57,194 nucleotides of DNA. It comes from UBA2144 sp964506185. Its GTDB lineage: Bacteria > Patescibacteriota > Gracilibacteria > Peribacterales > Peribacteraceae. The notes under the pieces are model-generated. The model was not told where the DNA came from, ran no database searches, and was given only the letters and a program-made list of their open reading frames with translations. Every line of letters begins with the position of its first letter. Positions within the stretch are counted from its first letter, which is position 1. The stretch covers positions 1 through 57,194 of the forward strand of contig CAZDKL010000006.1 in NCBI GenBank assembly GCA_964506185.1. The letters are read 5' to 3'. Position numbers and translations under genes: made by a program. Positions 41,788 to 49,766 of the stretch are shown here, one piece after another.

Positions 41788-43215
41788 ATGAAACCACAAC
41801 CATACACATCAATATTCATCATCCTTGCATCAATTGGTTTTACTTTATTGATTGCTACCGCCATTGATCCCCATTCGGGATCAAGAACCAATCTTGCAGA
41901 CAAGACTGTGTTCGATGAAGTTTTGGGTGAAGACATGGCGCGAGCTATTTACGCCAATAACTTGCGAAAAATGAATGCGGCAGCTCCGGTGTTTTATAGA
42001 AATGGAGAAATAGTGGAAGTCGCACCGAAAAAAAGAGAATCCAAATCCAAGGTAGAAGATACTTCGGATAGTGGCAGCCAAGACTCTTTCGATGACCCTG
42101 CTGCAGACTCTGGTGACGATACAGACGCGGACAAAGATACGCTTCCAAAAGGATCACTGGAAAAAGATGCGGATGACAAAAAAGACGAAGCCGACAAAGC
42201 GGCAACGGTAAAAGATGATGACGGAAAAGATGATGATAAGAAGAAAGATAAAAAGGACAAGAAGAGTAAAAAGGGTAAAAAGAAAAAGGCTAAAGCCAAA
42301 GGAGTTCCAATGGGACTTGTCATGGCAGCCGGCGGTACGATTGTTGCTTTATTTGTTCTAATGTTTCTATTTGTTTTCAAAAAAGGCAAAAAGGGCAAAG
42401 AGGACAAGCCATCAGATGAAGAAGTAGTAGAACAACAACCAACAAAAGATGTTCAAAAAGGATCAAGTAGATTAGAAAAAGCTTTGACATCAATGGAAAA
42501 AGATAAAAAGAAGAAAGGACCAAAAGCTCCAATATTAGATGCGCAAGGTAAACCTCTTGGGCCAGATTCTGTGTTACCCGTAAAACCTATTCAGCCTGAC
42601 GATAGCGGTGAAGCACTAGGACCAGATTCTGTTTTGCCTGTGAAGGAAGATGAAACATCCGAAGAGGCTGAGGGAACTGAAGAGGTTATTGAAGAAGAAG
42701 TTGAGGAAACCGCGGAAGAAGATACTGAAGTTGCTGAGGAGACTGAAGATGTCGAAGAAACCGATAACGACTCCGCAGCTGCGACTGAAGAGGTAGCTGA
42801 GGAGGCTGCAGATGAAGAGGAAGAAGCAGAAGAATCAGAAGAAGAAACTGAAGAGGGTACAGAGGAGGAAGATAAGTCAGACGAGGATGGAGCTGAGGGA
42901 GAAGAGGAAGAAGAAACTGAAGATGAAGCTGAAGATGAATCAGATGAAGGTGAAGAAGAAGCTGAGGACGAAGAAGAAACTGAAGATGAAGAAACCGAGG
43001 AAACAGAAGAAGTCGAGGGAGAATCTGAGGACGAGGCAGTCGAGGAAGAAGAAGCTGAAGAAGAAGTTGAAGAAGAAACATCAGGCGAAGCTCCGGGGTT
43101 CAGCGAGGAGCCTCTTCCGGGTGAAGAAGCCGAGCCCGAGCCCGAACCAGAGTCTAAACCCGCCGAAGGCTCCACGGAGCCCGAGCCCGAAGAGGAGGAT
43201 AAACCTCAAGGCTAA
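41788..43215 (+). CDS. Two-helix membrane protein with long Glu-rich tail
   Basis: 475 residues. First membrane helix or signal anchor at about 8-26; a loop with a Lys-rich block (KKKDKKDKKSKKGKKKKAK, about 150-168); second membrane helix near 173-196; then a 275-residue cytoplasmic or surface tail dominated by Glu and Asp. The duplicated word LGPDSVLPVK occurs at about 252 and 271. The tail is likely disordered. No family recognised. It sits between rny and an ABC exporter with its own promoter. The strong charge pattern could serve metal binding or phase separation, but this is speculation. Confidence 0.68.
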   Translation: MKPQPYTSIFIILASIGFTLLIATAIDPHSGSRTNLADKTVFDEVLGEDMARAIYANNLRKMNAAAPVFYRNGEIVEVAPKKRESKSKVEDTSDSGSQDSFDDPAADSGDDTDADKDTLPKGSLEKDADDKKDEADKAATVKDDDGKDDDKKKDKKDKKSKKGKKKKAKAKGVPMGLVMAAGGTIVALFVLMFLFVFKKGKKGKEDKPSDEEVVEQQPTKDVQKGSSRLEKALTSMEKDKKKKGPKAPILDAQGKPLGPDSVLPVKPIQPDDSGEALGPDSVLPVKEDETSEEAEGTEEVIEEEVEETAEEDTEVAEETEDVEETDNDSAAATEEVAEEAADEEEEAEESEEETEEGTEEEDKSDEDGAEGEEEEETEDEAEDESDEGEEEAEDEEETEDEETEETEEVEGESEDEAVEEEEAEEEVEEETSGEAPGFSEEPLPGEEAEPEPEPESKPAEGSTEPEPEEEDKPQG

Positions 43216-43276
43216 TGGGAATGTTTATTAAGACTATTTTGCAACAAATCCCCTTCTTTATCGTTTCTACTCCTTG

Positions 43277-45049
43277 ATGCCCAAATCATCACGCCACTCG
43301 CAGGTTCTTGGGTTCGTATGGACCTACATAAAACGCCACTATTGGCCGATAGGGCTCATGTGCTTAATTCTCCTAGTCTCAACAAGCCTGACACTCGCAC
43401 AACCATTCTTCTATCGCCAGGCAGTAGATATTATTGCCGAGAACTCGATCGGAAACATGATTGCACTCAAGTCAGCAATAAGAGTAATACTGCTTGGAGT
43501 GCTATTTGGTGCTTTGTCGCTGACTCTTCACGAGGTAGCTTCTCTCATTCTTGGGCGCATAGAAGTTAGAATAATGCGGGAGGTTCACGGCGATGTATTT
43601 GCACGCACCCAGAGACTCTCGACTAAGTTTCATGTAAATACTTTCGCCGGATCAACTTCGCGCAAAATTAACCGCGGTGTAGGAGGAGTGGAATCAATGA
43701 TGGATAGGCTATGGTTTAACTTCATACCGCTGATAGTTTTCACAATCGGGCTGGCAATAGTTCTCACTTTCTTCGCTCCAATTATAGGCATCGCAATGCT
43801 GATAAGTATTTTTATCTACACAATCATTTCTATTTCACTGAACATGATTACGATGAAATATTGGAGCTGGGTGGATAAGCAAGATACTAAGTTGACCGCA
43901 AGCTTGGTTGATACAATCAGTGGAAACACATTGGTAAAAACTTTTTCTGCAGAAGGGCGTGAAGAAGAAAGGCACGGAGCAGTGCTTTCAGAATGGCAGC
44001 ATCGACTTCACAAATCTTGGCAAATCTCGAGCCTTGTCACATGGATCCAGTTCATGATGCTGATGGTTATTGAGCTTATTGTTTTGGCGCTAGCGCTCTG
44101 GCTTTGGTACAAAGGTGAATTTACAGTCGGCGGATTCATTGTTGTAATGTTCTACGTGGGACAGCTTTGGGGACGCCTGCATGACATTGGTAGGAACATG
44201 CGAGATTATCTGAGGGCTGTCACCAACTGTGAAGAGATGGTTGAGATGGCAAGTACTCCGGTTGAAGTAGAAGATGTTCCCGATGCGGAGGAGCTAAAGA
44301 TTCCTATGGGAGGAATTGATATTTCTGACATCACTTTCCAATACGAGAACCAGCAGGACGCAATATTTAAGAATTTTTCACTGGAGATTTCTCCTGGCGA
44401 AAAGATTGCATTCGTCGGACACTCAGGCGGAGGGAAGAGCACGGTTGTTAAGTTGCTTCTGAGATTATATGACCTTAATGATGGAAAGATTCTGATCGAC
44501 GGACAGGATATCGCGAACGTAAGTCAGGGAAGCCTTAGGAATGCAATGAGCCTTGTGCCTCAGGATCCAATCCTCTTCCACCGCACTATTAAGGAGAACA
44601 TAGCCTATGCTAGACCCGATGCTACTTCGGAAGAGATAGAAAGAGCAGCCAAGCTCGCTCATGCACATGACTTTATTAAGGATCTTCCTCAGAACTACGA
44701 AACACTCGTTGGTGAAAGAGGCGTGAAGCTTTCTGGAGGAGAGCGCCAACGCGTCGCAATCGCGAGAGCAATCCTTGCTGATAAGCCAATTCTGCTTCTG
44801 GATGAGGCCACGAGCAGCTTAGATTCTGTGTCTGAACAACATATTCAGGAGGCCTTGAACTATCTGATGAAGGACAGAACAACTATCGTTATAGCCCATA
44901 GACTCGGGACTGTGAGGACCGTCGATCGCATCGCAGTACTTGAAAAAGGCTCTCTAATAGCCTGTGCACCACACAAGGAGCTTATGAAGTCATGTAAGGT
45001 CTATCAAGAGATGGTCGACTTGCAGGGTCAGAGCTTGCTATCGGAGTAA
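43277..45049 (+). CDS. ABC transporter, fused permease and ATPase (exporter type)
   Basis: 590 residues. Six membrane helices in the first 310 residues, then an ATPase domain: Walker A GHSGGGKST, Q-loop SLVPQDPILFH, signature LSGGERQRVAIARA, Walker B ILLLDEATSSLD and H-loop IVIAHRLGT. The layout is that of MsbA/LmrA-type half-transporters that work as dimers; substrate (lipid, peptide or drug) cannot be told. I use the ATG at 43277; a TTG directly upstream would add one residue. Monocistronic. Confidence 0.93.
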   Translation: MPKSSRHSQVLGFVWTYIKRHYWPIGLMCLILLVSTSLTLAQPFFYRQAVDIIAENSIGNMIALKSAIRVILLGVLFGALSLTLHEVASLILGRIEVRIMREVHGDVFARTQRLSTKFHVNTFAGSTSRKINRGVGGVESMMDRLWFNFIPLIVFTIGLAIVLTFFAPIIGIAMLISIFIYTIISISLNMITMKYWSWVDKQDTKLTASLVDTISGNTLVKTFSAEGREEERHGAVLSEWQHRLHKSWQISSLVTWIQFMMLMVIELIVLALALWLWYKGEFTVGGFIVVMFYVGQLWGRLHDIGRNMRDYLRAVTNCEEMVEMASTPVEVEDVPDAEELKIPMGGIDISDITFQYENQQDAIFKNFSLEISPGEKIAFVGHSGGGKSTVVKLLLRLYDLNDGKILIDGQDIANVSQGSLRNAMSLVPQDPILFHRTIKENIAYARPDATSEEIERAAKLAHAHDFIKDLPQNYETLVGERGVKLSGGERQRVAIARAILADKPILLLDEATSSLDSVSEQHIQEALNYLMKDRTTIVIAHRLGTVRTVDRIAVLEKGSLIACAPHKELMKSCKVYQEMVDLQGQSLLSE

Positions 45050-45175
45050 TAGTCTTATTTAAAATATTGCTTTTTATTAGGCTGAGGGCTAGACTTTTCC
45101 GGCTACAGAGGGCATTATGCCCCAGATCTTGATTTTAAATATCAGTTTTCTTACCCAATTTTTCCCCTTTATCGT

Positions 45176-46354
45176 ATGGCAGACCAGAAATTTGACCGTT
45201 CTAAGCCCCATATTAATGTCGGTACCATTGGACACGTTGACCATGGTAAAACGACTTTAACGGCCGCATTATCAACAAACTTCTCACCCGAAGGGGAAAA
45301 GAAGGATTTCGCAGCTATCGACAATGCTCCAGAAGAGCGAGAGCGCGGAATCACAATTGCAACCGCACACGTTGAGTACGAATCTGACAAGCGCCACTAC
45401 GCACACGTTGACTGTCCAGGACATGCTGACTACGTCAAGAATATGATTACAGGTGCAGCTCAGATGGATGCCGCTATCCTTGTTGTATCAGCCGCTGATG
45501 GTCCTATGCCTCAGACTCGCGAGCACATTCTTCTCGCACGTCAGGTGAACGTACCTCACATTGTTGTTTACATGAACAAGGTTGATCTTGTCACTGATCC
45601 TGAACTTATTGAGTTGGTTGAAGTGGAGATCAGAGAACTTCTTAACAAATACGAATTCCCAGGCGATGACACTCCAATTATTAAGGGTTCCGCTCTTAAA
45701 GCTATGGAAGGTGATGCCGATCAGATTGCAATTCTAAAAGAGCTTTTGGACCAATTGGATACTTACATTCCAGAACCAAAACGCGAAACAGAAAAACCTT
45801 TCCTTATGTCAGTCGAAGACGTCTTCTCCATTAAGGGACGAGGCACAGTTGCCACAGGACGTATTGACCAAGGAGTAGTGAAAGTGAACGAAGAAGTGGA
45901 GATTGTTGGAATCAAAGAAACCTCCAAGGTAGTTGTAACCGGAGTAGAGATGTTCCACAAGCTTCTGGATGAAGGAATGGCAGGAGACAACGTTGGTCTT
46001 CTTCTGCGCGGAGTTGAACGCGATGATATTGAGCGCGGACAGGTGCTTGCAAAGCCCGGATCAATTACGCCTCACACCAAGTTTGAATCCGAAGTTTATA
46101 TCCTGACCAAAGAGGAAGGCGGACGCCACACTCCGTTCTTCAAGGGTTACAAACCCCAGTTCTACATTCGTACAACAGACGTAACCGGTACAGTGGAACT
46201 TCCGGAAAATGTAGAGATGGTTATGCCCGGAGATAGCGTTAAGTTCGTTGTTACCCTTGGATGTCCAATTGCAATGGACGAAGGTACCAGGTTTGCAATC
46301 CGTGAAGGAGGACGAACTGTTGGTGCCGGAGTGGTTACAAAGATTGTTGAATAA
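45176..46354 (+). CDS. tuf: Elongation factor Tu
   Basis: GTPase delivering aminoacyl-tRNA to the ribosome. G motifs: GHVDHGKTT, DCPGHADYVK, NKVDL. 392 residues, three domains intact. Separated from fusA by about 30 kb; instead it precedes rpsJ. The upstream region carries a GGGCA/TGCCC hairpin and a C-rich run (TTTTTCCCCTTTATCGT) directly before the ATG, and no SD. Confidence 0.98.
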   Translation: MADQKFDRSKPHINVGTIGHVDHGKTTLTAALSTNFSPEGEKKDFAAIDNAPEERERGITIATAHVEYESDKRHYAHVDCPGHADYVKNMITGAAQMDAAILVVSAADGPMPQTREHILLARQVNVPHIVVYMNKVDLVTDPELIELVEVEIRELLNKYEFPGDDTPIIKGSALKAMEGDADQIAILKELLDQLDTYIPEPKRETEKPFLMSVEDVFSIKGRGTVATGRIDQGVVKVNEEVEIVGIKETSKVVVTGVEMFHKLLDEGMAGDNVGLLLRGVERDDIERGQVLAKPGSITPHTKFESEVYILTKEEGGRHTPFFKGYKPQFYIRTTDVTGTVELPENVEMVMPGDSVKFVVTLGCPIAMDEGTRFAIREGGRTVGAGVVTKIVE

Positions 46355-46360
46355 CATATC

Positions 46361-46378
46361 GCAGGAACATTTTCCTGC
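46361..46378 (+). promoter_or_regulatory. Hairpin in the tuf-rpsJ spacer
   Basis: GCAGGAA-CATT-TTCCTGC, a 7-bp stem with a 4-nt loop just after the tuf stop and without a T-tract. It may set the tuf/rpsJ ratio by partial termination or RNA processing. Confidence 0.5.
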
Positions 46379-46410
46379 TAAACTCGCCCCCTGCTCTTTC
46401 CCTCTCCATC

Positions 46411-46923
46411 ATGACTCCTGCGAAAAAGAAGACTGAAGATACTAAAAAAAAGGCTCCGCCTAAGAAGAAAGCACCTGCAAAAAAGCCCCGCACTAGTCGC
46501 TCCGCTCCAATGCAGGGCAAGAAGCCTGCCAAGAAGGATGCATCGATGAAAGAGGTTGCAGAGACAGTAAGTACGGATACCGCCAAGAAGAAAGACGCAA
46601 AGAAAGCCGATGCGCCTATTTCTTCTATTCGAATTCGCTTAAGCGCTTTCGATCACGTTGTATTGGACGAGGCCACGGCTAAGATTATTGATACAGCTGA
46701 GCGCTCAGGAGCTATCATCCACGGGCCTATCCCTCTGCCTACCAAGATCAAGAAGTTCACAGTCAACCGCTCCACATTCGTCCACAAAGACGCACGTGAT
46801 CAGTTTGAAATGAGGATACATAGGAGATTGATTGATCTGACTGAGACTACTTTTAAGACGATTGAAAGTCTTCAGAACTTAAGCCTTCCATCGGGTGTGG
46901 ATATCGAGATTAAGATGGGCTAA
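46411..46923 (+). CDS. rpsJ: 30S ribosomal protein uS10 with long basic N-terminal extension
   Basis: 170 residues, where the family core is about 100. The core starts near residue 71 (IRIRLSAFDHVVLDEATAKI) and includes GPIPLPTKIKKFTVNRSTFVHKDARDQFEMR. Residues 1-70 are Lys/Ala/Pro-rich like a histone-H1 tail. uS10 also partners with NusB in antitermination, and nusB lies 1.4 kb downstream on the other strand. The rest of the S10 operon (rplC etc.) does not follow; the 3' end runs straight into word repeats and an S23 gene. Confidence 0.96.
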   Translation: MTPAKKKTEDTKKKAPPKKKAPAKKPRTSRSAPMQGKKPAKKDASMKEVAETVSTDTAKKKDAKKADAPISSIRIRLSAFDHVVLDEATAKIIDTAERSGAIIHGPIPLPTKIKKFTVNRSTFVHKDARDQFEMRIHRRLIDLTETTFKTIESLQNLSLPSGVDIEIKMG

Positions 46924-46962
46924 ATAGCTTTTAGCTTTTAGCTAATAGCTTGATTAGCTTAC
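46921..46962. repeat. Word-repeat arm, S23 copy C, left
   Basis: TAGCTTTTAGCTTTTAGC-type words start at the rpsJ stop codon itself. AGCTTTTAGCT is repeated in inverted orientation in the right arm. Confidence 0.78.
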
Positions 46963-46996
46963 GTTAATCATGTTTGTTATTAGACAATAAATTGGC

Positions 46997-47018
46997 GTTC
47001 CGGATCAAATCGGAACAC
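46997..47018. repeat. GTTCCG/CGGAAC dispersed hairpin, copy 3
   Basis: GTTCCGGATCAAATCGGAAC followed by AC, in the 213-bp rpsJ-S23 gap, which otherwise contains no gene. Confidence 0.75.
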
Positions 47019-47136
47019 GCTTTTTAGCTAAGCCAAGACTAAATCGGAGGATTGCAAAAAGATTTTTTTTAACAGGCATAGACACAACTGATTCTAGCAT
47101 TATTATGAAGAGCTTATTTATTTCCAATTTTTTATT

Positions 47137-47541
47137 ATGGCCACAAATTACATACGTTCATACAAAGATCTTATTGTTTGGCAGAAATCTATGGATATTG
47201 TAGAAGAATTATTTAAAGCAACTGATTCCATTGCTAGCAAGGAAAGATATGGACTCATAGACCATATGAGAAAGACTTCAATATCCATTCCTTCAAACAT
47301 TGCTGAGGGTAGATCAAGGGGTTCCAGAAGGGATTACATTAGATTTCTCAGAATTGCTTATAGTTCAGGATCGGAACTAGAAACTCAGATTGAAATTGCA
47401 ACACGCATAGAAGACATTAAAAATATTGATTTTTCAACTGTCTCATCATTACTAGAAGAAGTAATGAAAATGCTAAATGTGATCATCCGTAAACTCAACT
47501 CTAAACGAGTACCAGCAAAAGCTAATGAAGCTAAAAGCTGA
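47137..47541 (+). CDS. S23 / four-helix-bundle protein (copy C)
   Basis: 134 residues: SYKDLIVWQKSMDIVEELF near the start and 'HMRKTSISIPSNIAEGRSRG' in the middle mark the S23 family. The last residues (KANEAKS) and the stop are encoded by the right word-repeat arm. It lies between rpsJ and rnc, next to translation genes as copy B is. Its left arm is about 175 bp away, farther than in the other copies, with a GTTCCG hairpin between. Confidence 0.88.
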   Translation: MATNYIRSYKDLIVWQKSMDIVEELFKATDSIASKERYGLIDHMRKTSISIPSNIAEGRSRGSRRDYIRFLRIAYSSGSELETQIEIATRIEDIKNIDFSTVSSLLEEVMKMLNVIIRKLNSKRVPAKANEAKS

Positions 47542-47555
47542 TAGCTATAAGCTAG
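47520..47555. repeat. Word-repeat arm, S23 copy C, right
   Basis: AGCTAAAAGCTGATAGCTATAAGCTAG words, inverted relative to 46921-46962. It overlaps the S23 stop and ends 5 nt from the rnc stop on the other strand. Confidence 0.78.
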
Positions 47556-47559
47556 TAGT

Positions 47560-48249
47560 TTACTTCCACTTCTTAACTTTTAGCCCATTCTTTGCCGCGT
47601 CCTGTTCCGCGCGTTGTTTTGAGTTGCCTGATCCTTCTGCGACCTTCTCATCTCCCAAATAAACTGCACAAGTAAATTTTTTGTCATGATCGGGACCTTC
47701 TTCATCCGTTACCTCATAGTGAGGAGTGATGTTAAGGAGGTCTTGAGACTTCTCCTGGAACATACTTTTTTCATCTCTGTCCTTTCCAGCTTTTAGAAGC
47801 TCCTGAAGATGAACCAATATGAAATTATCGCAGAACTCTTTAGCTTGTTCATAACCCTGATCAAGGAAGATAGCTCCTATCAACGCCTCTACCGCATTTG
47901 CAATTGTCGATATCTTTTCACGTCCACCACTAGCCTCCTCTCCCCTACTCATATGAATATACTCGCCTAATTTGACTTCATTACCAACTTTGGAAAGATG
48001 TTCCCCCTTAACAAGTGCCGCTCTCCAGTTAGTTAATTCTCCCTCTGACTTGTCTTGATATTGAAAGAGATACTCGGTCGCAACAAGTTCCAGAACAGCA
48101 TCTCCAAGGAACTCCAATCTTTCATTGTGGCCTTGCGCTCTTTTGCCTCTGACTGCACTTCTGTGAGTAAGAGCCTGAACAAGAAGATCTTTATTCTTGA
48201 ATGTAATGCCGATAGTTTTCTCCAAATTTATGAATGCTGATGCGGGCAT
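47560..48249 (-). CDS. rnc: Ribonuclease III
   Basis: Double-strand-specific RNase for rRNA and mRNA processing. The catalytic signature NERLEFLGDAVLEL is at about 40-53; the second acidic site is EALIGAIFLDQGY. A C-terminal dsRBD (about 160-229) ends in GSGNSKQRAEQDAAKNGL. 229 residues from the ATG at 48249; a TTG two codons upstream is less likely because TATACT lies 8 nt before this ATG. The many hairpin repeats in the window are potential substrates. Confidence 0.95.
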   Translation of the reverse strand: MPASAFINLEKTIGITFKNKDLLVQALTHRSAVRGKRAQGHNERLEFLGDAVLELVATEYLFQYQDKSEGELTNWRAALVKGEHLSKVGNEVKLGEYIHMSRGEEASGGREKISTIANAVEALIGAIFLDQGYEQAKEFCDNFILVHLQELLKAGKDRDEKSMFQEKSQDLLNITPHYEVTDEEGPDHDKKFTCAVYLGDEKVAEGSGNSKQRAEQDAAKNGLKVKKWK

Positions 48250-48257
48250 ATGCAAAT

Positions 48258-48263
48258 AGTATA
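48258..48263 (-). promoter_or_regulatory. rnc -10 box, leaderless type
   Basis: TATACT on the minus strand, 8 nt before the ATG at 48249. Upstream GCGCAGTAC occurs twice, 15 nt apart. Confidence 0.5.
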
Positions 48264-48300
48264 GCGCAGTACGAAGCTGGCGCAGTACAAAATTTCAGAC

Positions 48301-48699
48301 TTATGAGGATTTTGACATTGCATTCAGAACACCATTCACAAACTTGCCACTTTCGTCCGTTCCATATTCCTTTGCAATCTCGATGGATTCATCCATGACC
48401 ACAGCCGGCGGAGCATCATTATTAAACAGAAGCTCATAGGCACCCACCAAAAGTACACAACGGGCAATAGGATCCATTCTTTCAAATGACCATTCGGGAG
48501 CATTTTCTTCTATCGACTTGATGATCTCCTCCTTTTTGTCAGTTACTCCAGCAAGAAGATCTATAGCAAACTCTTCATCCACTTTGCCCAATTCCTCAAT
48601 ATTTCTTTCCAATGATTCAGAAGGCTCAACCTCGCGTCTTTCGACTTCGAATAATGTCTGAACGACCGCAATGCGTGATAGGTGTCGTTTTCGAGGCAT
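48301..48699 (-). CDS. nusB: Transcription antitermination protein NusB
   Basis: 132-residue all-helical protein that binds boxA RNA with uS10. Marks: RIAVVQTLFEVE near the start, AIDLLAGV, and the end MDPIARCVLLVGAYELLF...ESIEIAKEYGTDESGKFVNGVLNAM. Length normal. In a minus-strand run bL32-nusB-rnc with spacers of 13 and about 45 nt. Confidence 0.93.
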   Translation of the reverse strand: MPRKRHLSRIAVVQTLFEVERREVEPSESLERNIEELGKVDEEFAIDLLAGVTDKKEEIIKSIEENAPEWSFERMDPIARCVLLVGAYELLFNNDAPPAVVMDESIEIAKEYGTDESGKFVNGVLNAMSKSS

Positions 48700-48712
48700 A
48701 GGAAGGTAGGAA

Positions 48713-48898
48713 CTAAGCTTTAATTCTAGTCACACCCTTAAGAGCTTTCTTTTCCTTATTCTTTGGTTCAGCAACTCTTGAATAGGGCGAATTCTGTCGA
48801 TTAGTAATCTTCTTTATCTGACTAGCCTCATAGACGCTTTGTTGATTGCGTCCTTTGGATTTTGCTCGCCTTTTCTTTGGTGTGGGCCTTTTCGCCAT
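48713..48898 (-). CDS. rpmF: Probable 50S ribosomal protein bL32
   Basis: 61 residues, very basic. The start MAKRPTPKKRRAKSKGRNQ matches the bL32 N-terminus, and the location beside nusB and rnc is usual for rpmF. The zinc-binding cysteines of many bL32 proteins are absent and the C-terminus is atypical, so another small ribosomal protein is possible. Promoter TTTACT-N17-TAATCT lies 7 nt before the ATG. Confidence 0.6.
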   Translation of the reverse strand: MAKRPTPKKRRAKSKGRNQQSVYEASQIKKITNRQNSPYSRVAEPKNKEKKALKGVTRIKA

Positions 48899-48905
48899 CC
48901 GCAGT

Positions 48906-48934
48906 AGATTACGGAGAGTTGACTCTTAAGTAAA
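48906..48934 (-). promoter_or_regulatory. Promoter TTTACT-N17-TAATCT, leaderless type
   Basis: Minus-strand -35 at 48934-48929 and -10 at 48911-48906; the bL32 ATG follows after 7 nt. Likely promoter of the bL32-nusB run. Confidence 0.5.
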
Positions 48935-48953
48935 GAAAAAGCTCAGGAAGTTT

Positions 48954-49646
48954 TTATCTTCTATCTCCCGCAATAATCAACATGAATCTGAGGATATATA
49001 GGAACAGATTGAATATATCCAGATATAAACTGATTGCTAGAAGGAATGGATTCATTCCCTGCTTTGACAGATGTGCTATCCTCTGAAGATCGTAAGCAGT
49101 AAAAACTGCAAATATTATTATTCCTGCACCGGACAGCAGAAGCTCGAATTGAGTGGTTTGCAAAGCCGGAATAAATATTTGAGCAATCGTGAGGAGAATC
49201 AGACCGATCAAAGCCATGAATAAAGCCCTGCCGAGTACCGAAAGATTGAGGCTCGTTGTACGTGCAAAAACGGCAGCTGCCAAAGCCATAAACACCGTTG
49301 CGCCAAATGCGTTAATCAGAATCGGTCCCCCATTCGCATATCCAGTGAGGGTGTAAAGAATGTACGGAGTTATCGTGAAGCCGGAAAGGAACGGAAAAAG
49401 AGCAAATAAGAAATAATTAAGCGGATAGTTATTCATCCACAGGCGTGCAGAGAAAATAAGTCCCAATTCTGCAATCAGAAGAATAAAATGAACTCCGGAA
49501 GTTAGAACTTTTGGAGCGTATTCAATACCCACAAGCACTCCAACGACGGTTATTGCCATTGCAAGAGCAAACAAGCCGTAGACTTGCGATTCTTGCGAGG
49601 ATGCCAAAGGAATTGGCTGGGATTGGGTTTGGATTGGTTGTTGCAT
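48954..49646 (-). CDS. Bax-inhibitor-1 (YbhL/YccA) family membrane protein
   Basis: 230 residues with seven predicted membrane helices and the family features: an N-terminal polar tail, FLSGFTITPYILYT in the middle, and the end IFAVFTAYDLQRI...LAISLYLDIFNLFLYILRFM, including the conserved Asp residues. Bacterial members act as pH-sensitive calcium leak channels or FtsH modulators; which applies here is unknown. TATACT lies 9 nt before the ATG. Confidence 0.9.
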   Translation of the reverse strand: MQQPIQTQSQPIPLASSQESQVYGLFALAMAITVVGVLVGIEYAPKVLTSGVHFILLIAELGLIFSARLWMNNYPLNYFLFALFPFLSGFTITPYILYTLTGYANGGPILINAFGATVFMALAAAVFARTTSLNLSVLGRALFMALIGLILLTIAQIFIPALQTTQFELLLSGAGIIIFAVFTAYDLQRIAHLSKQGMNPFLLAISLYLDIFNLFLYILRFMLIIAGDRR

Positions 49647-49766
49647 AGCCGGTGAAGTATATCAATATGATATATATCGATGTAATAAATTCTGAGATTG
49701 GCAACTTCCAGACTGTTCTCTAAAAAGCCATTTTGAGCTATAATAATAAGAATTCAAATAAATATT

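Noticed and set aside
42591..43175. Poly-Ser antisense open frame over the Glu-rich tail
   Set aside because: A by-product of GAA/GAG codons read on the other strand (TTC/CTC, TCT/TCC); the plus-strand frame has promoter and helices.
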